From Gammaproteobacteria bacterium UBA5109 (GTDB lineage: Bacteria > Pseudomonadota > Gammaproteobacteria > Pseudomonadales > Pseudohongiellaceae): DNA of 64,000 nucleotides. A program made the position numbers and the translations under genes. Positions 50,617 to 57,807 of the stretch are shown here, one piece after another; positions within the stretch are counted from its first letter, which is position 1, and each line of letters opens with the position of its first letter. Under the pieces are notes generated by a model. The model ran no database searches, was not told the DNA's origin, and worked only from the letters and a program-made list of their open reading frames with translations. The DNA lies in the NCBI GenBank assembly GCA_002414385.1, contig DHZH01000001.1:434431-498430 (forward strand). The letters are read 5' to 3'.

Positions 50617-50997
50617 ATGTATCTGACGCTTAAAACACTTCATATGACCTTCGCGCTGTTGAGTTTTACCGCTTTTTTGTGGCGCTCATACTTGATGTAT
50701 ATTGATTCCCGTCTGCTGAACAATAATAGTCTGACGCTATGCTGTCATGGCATCGATGGCATGTTTTTGACCTTCGGGCTATGGATGGCTTTCATGGTTA
50801 ATTTTGGGTTGTTCAACCAGCCCTGGTTGAGCATGAAAGTACTATTGCTGATGTTTTATCTGTTTTTTGTCGGCCAGACCCTGAGCCGGGCTAAAACCAA
50901 GAAGTTCCGAATCTTTGCCTTTTTTTGCGGTGTCTTCACTTTCCTATATATTGTCGGTATCGCAATCAATAAAACGCCATTGAGCTGGTTTGGTTAG
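50617..50997 (+). CDS. SirB2-family membrane protein 1
   Basis: A 126-aa membrane protein of the SirB2 family, described as invasion-related regulator but functionally unclear. Four helices: LKTLHMTFALLSFTAFLW, DGMFLTFGLWMAFMVNF, WLSMKVLLLMFYLFFVG and FAFFCGVFTFLYIVGIAI. The signature LHMTFALLSFTAFLWRSYLM with His and Arg at the start and GIAINKTPLSW at the end matches the next gene (HVSCAFISISGFMLRYYW and GIAFTKTALSW). Confidence 0.8.
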   Translation: MYLTLKTLHMTFALLSFTAFLWRSYLMYIDSRLLNNNSLTLCCHGIDGMFLTFGLWMAFMVNFGLFNQPWLSMKVLLLMFYLFFVGQTLSRAKTKKFRIFAFFCGVFTFLYIVGIAINKTPLSWFG

Positions 50998-51054
50998 GGT
51001 TCCTTAATAGGCCCGGATCTAGCCCCGACCCAGGCCCGAACAAAGGAGCATGCC

Positions 51055-51450
51055 GTGAGTGCTTACCAGGTTTTACTTACGATTCATGTGAGCTGTGCTT
51101 TTATCAGCATCAGTGGCTTTATGCTGCGCTATTACTGGAAAATAAAGCATCCTGCACTATTGCGGCACAGGCTGGTGAAGGTTCTGCCGCATGTAATTGA
51201 TACCCTGTTTCTGCTCAGTGCCATTGGGCTGCTATCTGTGCTGAGTTTTGGCCTGCTTAACCAGGGCTGGTTGATGCATAAAATCGGTTTGCTGGCAGTT
51301 TATATCGTGCTGGGTATGATCGCGCTGGGAAACAAATACACAAAACGCCGCCGCCTGATTGCCTTTATCGCAGCCGTGCTGGTGTTCATTTACATTCTCG
51401 GGATTGCTTTCACCAAAACAGCACTGAGCTGGCTGCTTTATCTATTCTAG
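51055..51450 (+). CDS. SirB2-family membrane protein 2
   Basis: A 131-aa paralogue of the preceding gene, also four helices (YQVLLTIHVSCAFISISGFML..., DTLFLLSAIGLLSVLSFGLL, KIGLLAVYIVLGMIALG, FIAAVLVFIYILGIAF). It starts at GTG 51055, with AGGAG at 51044-51048 six bases before it; an ATG at 51050 in another frame runs into a stop after two codons. It ends in FTKTALSWLLYLF and overlaps the convergent minus-strand gene by nine bases. Tandem SirB2 pairs are common in gammaproteobacteria. Confidence 0.82.
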   Translation: MSAYQVLLTIHVSCAFISISGFMLRYYWKIKHPALLRHRLVKVLPHVIDTLFLLSAIGLLSVLSFGLLNQGWLMHKIGLLAVYIVLGMIALGNKYTKRRRLIAFIAAVLVFIYILGIAFTKTALSWLLYLF

Positions 51451-52029
51451 GCCGGATGCTTTGTTGTAAACGCGGGTCAGCTCCACGCCTGTGGACATAC
51501 CGTTAGGCTGAATATAAAGCTCAACAGTCAGTAAGGAGCCGTTTTCTCCCTGTGAGATGGTATAGCGCTCATCCGTAAAGCCCCCATCACGTGGCCGCGC
51601 TTCAACAATCAATGTGTCGTCCTGCCACAATCCCCAGGAAAAATCCTCGACTTCGTCAATGCCGCTGAGACTGACCCTGGCACCCCGATTATCCAGGTAC
51701 ACCGGGCGGGTATAGTCACCATAGACAAAGGTATATTCGTCCTCGGCTATATCGATATCCAGGGTGTCTTCGTAGGAAATATAGTCATACAGCTCCTGTT
51801 CAACCGGGCCGCCGCGATAGTATTCATCATCACTGTTGAACATGCCTTTGTTGACTTCAAAACCGGAAGCCTGCAGGGCAATTTCAACTTTTTCATCGGT
51901 GGTTTCGCTGAGTTCTTCATTGATTACCCAGTGACCCGCCAGCGGGTTTTCCTGGGCCTGAAGCAGTGGAGCAAGCAGCAGGAGGCCAAGAGGAAACAGC
52001 AGCTGTTGTATGGTGACAGATATTCGCAT
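51442..52029 (-). CDS. Hypothetical secreted protein
   Basis: A 195-aa exported protein of no recognised family. The start is taken as the ATG complement of 52027-52029, giving MRISVTIQQLLFPLGLLLLAPLLQAQ as signal peptide; a TTG two codons upstream is in frame. The mature protein is acidic and beta-rich, starting NPLAGHWVINEELSETT and ending WQDDTLIVEARPRDGGFTDERYT, then VELYIQPNGMSTGVELTRVY. The order of blocks resembles the lipocalin-like secreted proteins found widely in this group and vaguely recalls the proteins at 5229 and 7113 (xDTLxVExxxxxxxxxxxERYT), but the similarity is too low to call homology. Confidence 0.65.
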   Translation of the reverse strand: MRISVTIQQLLFPLGLLLLAPLLQAQENPLAGHWVINEELSETTDEKVEIALQASGFEVNKGMFNSDDEYYRGGPVEQELYDYISYEDTLDIDIAEDEYTFVYGDYTRPVYLDNRGARVSLSGIDEVEDFSWGLWQDDTLIVEARPRDGGFTDERYTISQGENGSLLTVELYIQPNGMSTGVELTRVYNKASGLE

Positions 52030-52092
52030 ACGCAAAGTTTAGAATTTTTTTTAACAGAATGCTAAATTGTTCGCTTACGAGGAGTCAGATCA

Positions 52093-52980
52093 TTGTCCAG
52101 CCTGAACGCCGCTCTAGCCGAATTTATTGAACAGGAACAATTGCCGGAAACCTATCGAGATACGGTGGAGCAGTGGTTTATTCCCCTGGCGGAAGACATC
52201 CTGCGCCGGGTTGCGGTCAATGAAGGTCCTTTTGTGCTGGGCATTAACGGGTGCCAGGGAAGTGGCAAATCGACGCTAGCTGCCCTGCTGGTGATCCTGT
52301 TTCAGGAAATGACTGGAATCAAAAGCATCAACCTTTCACTGGATGATTTTTACCTGACGCGGGCTGAGCGTAAAACGCTCGCCGAACAGGTACATCCCTT
52401 GCTGATGACTCGTGGTGTACCCGGCACGCATGATGTTCCCCTGGCCATGGATATAATTGCCGCGCTGAAGTCTGGTGAGCCAGTGGCTATTCCACGGTTT
52501 GACAAGGCCACGGATGAGCGCTTTGCAGCGAATCTCTGGCCACAGATCAAGGCTCCCGTGGATGTCATCATCATGGAAGGCTGGTGCCTTGGCGTCAGGG
52601 CACAAAAACCGCATGAACTGCAAAAGCCCCTGAACATTCTGGAAGCCGAGGAAGATGCTGAAGGTCTATGGAGAACTTATGTCAATGAAAAACTTGAGCA
52701 TGAATACCGGGGCTTTTTTGGCCTTCTGGATATGCTGGTGATGCTCAGGGCTCCGGGATTTGAGCGGGTAATTGACTGGCGCCTGCAGCAGGAAGAAAAA
52801 CTGGCAGCCAGGGTAGAAAATAAAAACACAAAACGAATCATGTCGCGGGACCAGCTGATTCGTTTTATTTCACATTATGAACGCCTGACCCGGCATGCTC
52901 TGAGCACTTTGCCGGATCAGGCCGATGTGGTTTTACAGCTCAGGCAGGACCAGAGCATTGAGGCAAAGCTTAAAGGCTAG
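52093..52980 (+). CDS. P-loop kinase related to D-glycerate 3-kinase/Tda10
   Basis: A 295-aa cytosolic kinase. TTG 52093 is the start, with GAGGAG at 52079-52084 upstream and MSSLNAALAEF as first residues; no ATG lies near. Walker A is GINGCQGSGKST at residues 50-61, followed by INLSLDDFYLTRAERKTLAE (substrate site with the conserved DD), HPLLMTRGVPGTHDVPL and RFDKATDERF, then IIMEGWCLGVRA and the late RDQLIRFISHYERLTRH. This block order fits the glycerate-kinase/Tda10 group of the phosphoribulokinase-like superfamily. Glycerate as substrate is an inference. Confidence 0.87.
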   Translation: MSSLNAALAEFIEQEQLPETYRDTVEQWFIPLAEDILRRVAVNEGPFVLGINGCQGSGKSTLAALLVILFQEMTGIKSINLSLDDFYLTRAERKTLAEQVHPLLMTRGVPGTHDVPLAMDIIAALKSGEPVAIPRFDKATDERFAANLWPQIKAPVDVIIMEGWCLGVRAQKPHELQKPLNILEAEEDAEGLWRTYVNEKLEHEYRGFFGLLDMLVMLRAPGFERVIDWRLQQEEKLAARVENKNTKRIMSRDQLIRFISHYERLTRHALSTLPDQADVVLQLRQDQSIEAKLKG

Positions 52981-53065
52981 TGCCAGTAACACCTCCATTG
53001 CCGTATCAGAACCTGCCTGCCAGTACAGTGCAAGACAGGTCGGCGAAGGTGTAGTGCTTCCGGGA

Positions 53066-53473
53066 TTATTCGAAGGGCAAGGTGATCGTGTCGAGCTCGG
53101 CGAAGTCTTCACTCATTGCCGTATCACCGGATTCCAGACCATTGGCCTCAAGGATAAAGGCAATCAGGGCGATATATTCATCCATGTTGAGGTATTTGCC
53201 ATTACCTTCCGGCATTTCTTCCCAGGTATAACGGGCCAGTTCCCCAAGGCTGCGGTCTTTCCAGCGATTGGCGAAAAAGAAGCCTTTCAGCGGGGTGCCA
53301 AATCGACCGTTTTCCAGGTTATCACCGTGGCACATCACACAAAATTCATCATACAGTGCCTCGCCACTTTCGACCTGAGCGTCGGTAAAGCTGAGTTCCT
53401 GGGCAGTACTGACCGAAGTCAAAAGGCTTAACATGAACAGGGAAGCTGAAAGAATAATGGTTTTCATAGTCAT
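53066..53473 (-). CDS. Periplasmic cytochrome c
   Basis: A 135-aa class I cytochrome c. The signal peptide MTMKTIILSASLFMLSLLTSVSTAQ is followed by a single haem site CVMCH at residues 45-49 and the distal Met in EEMPEGNGKYL near 83-93. The region GTPLKGFFFANRWKDRSLGELARYTWEEMP resembles small cytochromes that serve PQQ alcohol or sugar dehydrogenases. An alternative ATG two codons later (53467) is equally possible. The acidic C-terminus EDFAELDTITLPFE extends beyond the fold. No obvious redox partner is adjacent, though a PQQ-type dehydrogenase lies in this window at 2389. Confidence 0.88.
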   Translation of the reverse strand: MTMKTIILSASLFMLSLLTSVSTAQELSFTDAQVESGEALYDEFCVMCHGDNLENGRFGTPLKGFFFANRWKDRSLGELARYTWEEMPEGNGKYLNMDEYIALIAFILEANGLESGDTAMSEDFAELDTITLPFE

Positions 53474-53580
53474 CTGTTACTTTTCTTTAGGTCGTTTAAG
53501 GGCTGCATGCAGCAGCCAGTTTTTACAAAGCTCGCGATTCTAACATACTCAATCGCGTATGCCTGCCAGTGAATAGATTA

Positions 53581-53745
53581 TCAGGATTTTCTGAACAAAG
53601 GCTTAACCAGCCTGCGGTATGCCAGGGCAAAGCCAGTCCAGAGCATAAATAAACTGGTGAAGGAAACCAGGCCTGCAATGGTTTGTCCCCAAAAGCCGGG
53701 ACTTTGCCGGTATGTAAAAAGCGAAATAGCGCTGATCAGGTGCAT
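53581..53745 (-). CDS. Tiny membrane ORF resembling the C-terminal end of PepSY-associated proteins
   Basis: A 54-codon frame on the minus strand, starting at the ATG complement 53743-53745 immediately after an in-frame TGA, reads MHLISAISLFTYRQSPGFWG, then a hydrophobic helix IAGLVSFTSLFMLWTGFALA, and ends in a basic YRRLVKPLFRKS. The helix-plus-basic-tail pattern recalls the last helix of PepSY-TM iron-uptake proteins. A Fur-box-like palindrome and a TATAAA lie about 35-60 bp upstream, so it may be a true small iron-regulated gene. It may equally be the 3' remnant of a longer gene. The rest of 53474-54035 is non-coding. Confidence 0.4.
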   Translation of the reverse strand: MHLISAISLFTYRQSPGFWGQTIAGLVSFTSLFMLWTGFALAYRRLVKPLFRKS

Positions 53746-53794
53746 TCAGAAGACTGTGTTTCTTATCATTCCCAGAATTTATACAACAAATACA

Positions 53795-53807
53795 AATGAT
53801 AATCATT
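53795..53807 (-). promoter_or_regulatory. Fur-box core upstream of the tiny membrane ORF
   Basis: AATGATAATCATT is a perfect 6-1-6 palindrome equal to the central 13 bases of the Fur consensus. TATAAA on the minus strand at 53783-53778 is correctly placed as a -10, with the Fur site covering the -35, so iron repression of the minus-strand ORF is plausible. Outer bases of the 19-bp consensus match only partly. Confidence 0.6.
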
Positions 53808-53839
53808 CACTATATTTCAGGCAAGTGGACAGGAACACA

Positions 53840-53962
53840 GGGAGTGACTCAGTTTAAACTGTCCAGGGTTGTTCGGGGCTAAAGCCCCTCTTACCACGGA
53901 CGTAGGAGGGGCTTTAGCCCCGAATATAGAGAGGGCACAACTACACAAACTGAGACACTACC
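53840..53962. mobile_element. MITE-like element with 8-bp target duplication
   Basis: The left end GGGAGTGACTCAGTTT (53840-53855) and the complement of the right end, GGTAGTGTCTCAGTTT (53947-53962), match at 14 of 16 bases. Directly outside, GGAACACA occurs at 53832-53839 and again at 53963-53970, an exact 8-bp target-site duplication. The interior is a large hairpin (53872-53924). There is no coding frame, so mobility would depend on a transposase elsewhere. Eight-base duplications fit IS1595-type elements, among others; the family is inferred. Confidence 0.75.
53872..53924. repeat. REP-like hairpin inside the MITE
   Basis: TTCGGGGCTAAAGCCCCTC at 53872-53890 and GAGGGGCTTTAGCCCCGAA at 53906-53924 are exact complements over 19 bp, around a 15-nt loop. 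Each arm is itself nearly palindromic (GGGGCTAAAGCCCC), as in REP elements of gammaproteobacteria. Confidence 0.85.
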
Positions 53963-54035
53963 GGAACACACTGACAAGCCCTGCGCTTCTGGGCTACAAT
54001 TTCACTCCCTGTAATTATTGATTTCAGAAAACCCG

Positions 54036-54833
54036 ATGCTAAAAAAAATATTGATCAGTCTTGGTGTGCTTGTAGTCCTGCTGGGCGGCGGTGTGTTTTA
54101 TCTACTCAGCAATCTTGATGAAATCGTGCGTACGGCTATTGAAGATTATGGCAGCGAAGCGGTTGGCTCCCAGGTCAGTGTCGGGGCAGTCGAAATAAGC
54201 CTGCGGGAAGGCTCGGCATCCATTTTTAATTTCAGTATTGCCAACCCGCCGGGTTTCAGTGATGAAGACATGTTGCGTTTTGCTGAACTGAGTGTGGCTC
54301 TGGACCTGGGCAATCTCAGCTCCGAAAATGTCGGAATAGTCAGTATTGTGAGTACTGACCCCTTTGTCAGTTACGAGAGGGCGAACGGAACCACGAATAT
54401 TGATATGGTCAGTGAAAGACTTGCCGGAGAAGCTCCTCAGGAACCTGAAGATGCCGGCGCGGAAAGTGAAATGAATTTACAGATTGATGATGTCAGGATC
54501 CGTAATATCCAGGCCTCCATCAGTGATGACAGGTTGCGTAATCCGGTACAGGTCAGTCTGGGGGATATCACTTTGCAAAATCTCTCCGGAACGCCTGCTG
54601 AAATTACGCAACAGATCCTGACGCCGGTCATGGCACAGCTTGCCAGATCAGCCAGTCAGGCTTTTTTAAACCTGGCCAATGAGCTGTTTACCGAGGGTGC
54701 CGAAGAGTTGCGCAACCGGGTTGATGAAGGACGCCAGCAACTGGAAGACAGGGTTGATGAAACCCGTCAGCAACTTGAAGATTCGGTTGGTGAAGATATT
54801 CGTGAGGGGCTTGGCAACCTGTTCGGAAACTAA
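54036..54833 (+). CDS. Membrane-anchored AsmA-like hypothetical protein
   Basis: A 265-aa protein with an N-terminal helix MLKKILISLGVLVVLLGGGVFYLL and a periplasmic domain. The opening KKILISLGVLVVLLGGGV...VSVGAVEISLREGSASIFNFSIANPPGFS resembles the start of AsmA/DUF748-type proteins, which may move or restrain lipids at the envelope. The C-terminal ~55 residues are a charged coiled coil of repeated heptads, RVDEGRQQLEDRVDETRQQLEDSV. ATG 54036 is used; the frame extends to a TTG at 54018. Function is uncertain. Confidence 0.68.
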   Translation: MLKKILISLGVLVVLLGGGVFYLLSNLDEIVRTAIEDYGSEAVGSQVSVGAVEISLREGSASIFNFSIANPPGFSDEDMLRFAELSVALDLGNLSSENVGIVSIVSTDPFVSYERANGTTNIDMVSERLAGEAPQEPEDAGAESEMNLQIDDVRIRNIQASISDDRLRNPVQVSLGDITLQNLSGTPAEITQQILTPVMAQLARSASQAFLNLANELFTEGAEELRNRVDEGRQQLEDRVDETRQQLEDSVGEDIREGLGNLFGN

Positions 54834-54852
54834 TTCTCTGTTGGAAAACACT

Positions 54853-55266
54853 GTGCAAGAAAACAAACGTATCTGGCTCGACTTGACAGTCGCATTTGTT
54901 CTGGTGGGCTTGCTGATTTTTGGCAGCCTGATGATCTATGAGCTTAATTTCGATGCCATGGAGGTGGAACTGGATGATGAACTGGCCCAGCGTGGACAGG
55001 AAATCTCCACCGAGCGGGGCTGTGTTGCCTGTCATACGGTTGATGGCAGCCTCGGCGTCGGACCAAGCTGGCGTAATATGTTTGGCCGGACCCAAACGCT
55101 GACAGACGGAAGTACTGTGGTGGTGGACGCAGAGTATTTTCGTGAATCGATTCGCTTTCCCCGTCGCAAGGTGGTTGAGGGCTATCCCAATGTCATGTCG
55201 CCCTATATGATGGAAGAAGAGGAATTCGAAGCCCTTATTGCCTTTGCGCGTCGTCTTTCCCAGTAA
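54853..55266 (+). CDS. Membrane-anchored cytochrome c (CoxB-tail-like)
   Basis: A 137-aa protein with an N-terminal membrane helix (LTVAFVLVGLLIFGSLMIYEL) and a single class I haem site CVACH at residues 57-61, then the sequence HTVDGSLGVGPSWRNMFGR and FRESIRFPRRKVVEGYPNVMSPYM with the distal Met. The layout resembles the haem-carrying tail of cytochrome oxidase subunit II. GTG 54853 is the chosen start; TTG 54841 is possible, and the frame runs back into the preceding gene to 54679 without meaning. It overlaps the convergent ogt-type gene by 32 bases. Confidence 0.8.
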   Translation: MQENKRIWLDLTVAFVLVGLLIFGSLMIYELNFDAMEVELDDELAQRGQEISTERGCVACHTVDGSLGVGPSWRNMFGRTQTLTDGSTVVVDAEYFRESIRFPRRKVVEGYPNVMSPYMMEEEEFEALIAFARRLSQ

Positions 55267-56107
55267 GTCCCGAATTCACCGCACCCTCGTATGCCAGAAC
55301 CAGGCGTTTACGGGCTTTACCCCAGCGAAACTCTCCACTGTCCCCGATTTTTCTGATCACCCGATGGCAGGGAATCAGATAGGCAATCTTGTTTCTGGCA
55401 ATAGCCGATGCCGTTGCCCTTGCTGCAGTCTTTTTACCGATGGCATCAGCCAGCTCCTGATAGTGTGTCACCTGGCCAAAGGGAATTTTCAGCAGGGCTT
55501 CCCAGACCTGTACCTGAAACGGCGTACCTCGTAACAGGAGCGGGATTTCAGTTTTACTGCTGCCGGCAAACAGTTGTTGATGATAGGGCAGGGTAATTGC
55601 GGAATCTTCCCGGATTGAGGCCAGAGCCCATTCTTCCCTGAACAGGTTTTCTGTGTCCTTATGCGCTTTTTCGACAAAAGCAAGGTGGCAGATACCGTGT
55701 TCCGAGACAGCCAGCAGATATTCGCCAAAAGGGGAATGGTGAAAAGCGAAGGAAAGTTTCAGCCTGTCTCCCAGGTTTTTATATTGTGCCGGGGTGATGG
55801 CCTGGGTACGGATAAATAATTCATGTGAGCGACCGCCACCGGATAGTCCTGCCTGGTAGGCCGCATCCAGGGTGGAATAGCCCTGATCCAGCAGTGTCTT
55901 CATGTACTCCCGGGTAAGAAACTGTAAAAAACGCTTGGGACTGATACCCACCCAGTTCACAAACAGGCGCTGGAAATAGTATTCGCTCAGGCCGACATGC
56001 CCGGCAACGTCGGCAAGCCGGGGTTGTTGCTGATGTTCCAGCAGCAGGTAGTCAATGGCTTTTTCAACCAGTTGATAATGCTCACTGTCCTGCAGATCTG
56101 TACTCAT
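55235..56107 (-). CDS. AraC-type HTH fused to methylated-DNA-cysteine methyltransferase
   Basis: A 290-aa protein combining an N-terminal AraC HTH domain (residues ~1-110, RLADVAGHVGLSEYYFQRLFVNWVGISPKRF) with a C-terminal O6-alkylguanine methyltransferase. The methyl-accepting Cys is in IPCHRVI, preceded by FGQVTHYQELADAIGK and AARATASAIARN (DNA-binding helix). The Ada N-terminal phosphotriester domain is absent, so it repairs O6-alkylguanine and may sense damage only through that site. ATG at 56107 (MSTDLQDSEHYQLVEKAIDYL) is preferred to an ATG far upstream. Its end overlaps the cytochrome gene by 32 bases. Confidence 0.92.
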   Translation of the reverse strand: MSTDLQDSEHYQLVEKAIDYLLLEHQQQPRLADVAGHVGLSEYYFQRLFVNWVGISPKRFLQFLTREYMKTLLDQGYSTLDAAYQAGLSGGGRSHELFIRTQAITPAQYKNLGDRLKLSFAFHHSPFGEYLLAVSEHGICHLAFVEKAHKDTENLFREEWALASIREDSAITLPYHQQLFAGSSKTEIPLLLRGTPFQVQVWEALLKIPFGQVTHYQELADAIGKKTAARATASAIARNKIAYLIPCHRVIRKIGDSGEFRWGKARKRLVLAYEGAVNSGLTGKDDAQRQ

Positions 56108-56212
56108 GAGCAGAAATCTACCTGTCCTGCCTGCAAAAAGAAATCCGTTTCTTGCTCCTGGCTGATGCTCCTGATGGTAATTTATCAGCAAGTAGTAATA
56201 GAATGCGCTGCC

Positions 56213-57670
56213 ATGTGGAACAGTTTTAGTACCCGCCAGAAAATCGGGCTGGTCTTTGGACCGGTATTATTTATTACCATGCTTGTCATGCCATTGCCGG
56301 AAGGCATGAGCCCGGAAGCAGCCCGTGTGGCAGCAGTGGCTTTTTTAATGGCTGCATTCTGGATTTCTGAAGCCGTTCCGATTCCGGCCACAGCCATGCT
56401 GCCGATTTTTCTGTTTCCTGCACTGCAGGTCATGTCCACGGCTGCAACGACAATCAACTACGGCAACCAGATCAACTTCCTTTACATAGGCGGTTTCATG
56501 ATCGCCATTGCCATGCAGCGCTGGGACTTACACCGGCGCATTGCCCTGACCATCATCGTCAGGGTCGGCAGTAACCCGCAGATGCTGCTGCTGGGTTTTA
56601 TGCTGGCCACCGCCCTGCTATCCATGTGGATCAGTAATACGGCCACTGCAATGATGATGGTTCCAGTGGCGATGGCCATTATTGAACAGAACAAGCGTCA
56701 TGAACATCTGGAAAATGCCCTGGTCGGCGATGATCCATTCGGCCTGTCCCTGATGCTGGGAATTGCCTTTGCCGCCTCGATAGGCGGGGTATCGACCCTG
56801 GTAGGGACACCGCCCAACGCCATTCTGGCCGGTATTGCGGCTACCGTTTATGACATTGAGATCATTTTTTTCGACTGGATGAAACTGGCCGTGCCTGCTT
56901 CGGCCACCATGCTGGCGCTTACCTGGTTTGTATTGCAGCTAAAGCTCAAGGATGTGCACAAGAGCGAGGAAGAAAACCGGCAGTTACGGGCAAGTGTCAG
57001 ACATGAACTGCAGGACATGGGCTCCATTACCCAGGAAGAAAGGCATGTTGCCATCGTCTTCGGGATGGTGGCTGCTGCCTGGATATTGCGGGGTCTGGTG
57101 GACTTTCCGGCGCTGGTCATGGTGGCCGATTCAGCCATCGCCATGCTGGGGGCATTTATTCTATTCATTATACCGGCCCGGCGGGAAAACGGTGGTTTTC
57201 TGCTGGACTGGGAAACCGCCAAAAATATCCCCTGGGATGTCATTATTCTGATGGGTGGAGGTTTTGCGCTGGCTGCCGGTTTCTCCGAGAGTGGCCTGAC
57301 GGAATGGCTGGCCAATCAGCTTTCCGTGCTGCAGGGAGTGCACTTTTTCATCATTATCGCTGCGGTCGTTCTCATGGTTATTTTCCTGACCGAAATGACC
57401 TCCAATGCTGCCACGGCTACCCTGTTTATTCCGGTGATGGGGGCGCTGGCAGTCAGTATGGACCTGCATCCCTTTGCCCTGATGGTGCCCGCGGCCCTGG
57501 CTGCTTCCATGGCTTTCATGCTGCCCGTGGCAACGCCGCCCAATGCCATTGTCTTTGCCAGCCGACAGATCAGGATTGCGCAAATGGCCAGTACCGGTAT
57601 CAAACTGAACCTTATCGCCACCGTGGTCATCAGCGTAATCAGTTACTTCCTGCTGCCGCTGATTCTTTAA
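56213..57670 (+). CDS. DASS-family (SLC13/CitT-like) anion transporter
   Basis: A 485-aa sodium-coupled or exchange transporter for dicarboxylates or related anions. ATG 56213 (MWNSFSTRQKIGLVFGPVLF) is the start; the frame is open further upstream over the antisense ogt-type gene but without coding marks. Family motifs are present: SMWISNTATAMMMVPVA near residues 141-157 (SNT loop), GVSTLVGTPPNAILAG near 188-203, ALAAGFSESGLTEWLA, EMTSNAATATLFIPVMGAL near 397-415 and PVATPPNAIVFASR near 441-454, giving the two ion/substrate sites. About eleven helices. A strong 35-nt palindrome follows the stop. Confidence 0.93.
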   Translation: MWNSFSTRQKIGLVFGPVLFITMLVMPLPEGMSPEAARVAAVAFLMAAFWISEAVPIPATAMLPIFLFPALQVMSTAATTINYGNQINFLYIGGFMIAIAMQRWDLHRRIALTIIVRVGSNPQMLLLGFMLATALLSMWISNTATAMMMVPVAMAIIEQNKRHEHLENALVGDDPFGLSLMLGIAFAASIGGVSTLVGTPPNAILAGIAATVYDIEIIFFDWMKLAVPASATMLALTWFVLQLKLKDVHKSEEENRQLRASVRHELQDMGSITQEERHVAIVFGMVAAAWILRGLVDFPALVMVADSAIAMLGAFILFIIPARRENGGFLLDWETAKNIPWDVIILMGGGFALAAGFSESGLTEWLANQLSVLQGVHFFIIIAAVVLMVIFLTEMTSNAATATLFIPVMGALAVSMDLHPFALMVPAALAASMAFMLPVATPPNAIVFASRQIRIAQMASTGIKLNLIATVVISVISYFLLPLIL

Positions 57671-57673
57671 TTT

Positions 57674-57708
57674 GGTGTCAGAGTAAATCCAGGATTTACT
57701 CTGACACC
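57674..57708. repeat. Perfect 35-nt palindrome between two transporter genes
   Basis: GGTGTCAGAGTAAATCC at 57674-57690 and GGATTTACTCTGACACC at 57692-57708 are exact complements over 17 bp with a single A between. It starts three bases after the DASS stop. It has no T-tract. Such GTCAGAGTAAA palindromes recur as dispersed repeats in gammaproteobacteria; in this window only one copy is seen. Confidence 0.8.
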
Positions 57709-57807
57709 GTTTGCTGGATATCACACTATTTCTTTACTCGGCACCCCCTTTGTGGCAAGTTTTTGCTTGGGCAACAGGGGAGTCTTATTCCATTGGAAGA
57801 TAAAGGC

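Noticed and set aside
53603..53806. 67-codon minus-strand frame over the tiny ORF
   Set aside because: It is in a different frame from the 54-codon ORF, has no hydrophobic organisation and includes the Fur box in its coding part.
55997..56212. Upstream extension of the DASS transporter frame
   Set aside because: It overlaps the antisense AraC-Ogt gene and has no transport-family sequence; ATG 56213 opens the true protein.
57304..57807. Long open frame continuing upstream of the AI-2E gene
   Set aside because: It lies over the DASS transporter coding region in another frame and has the strange composition of a shadow; the real start is ATG 57808.
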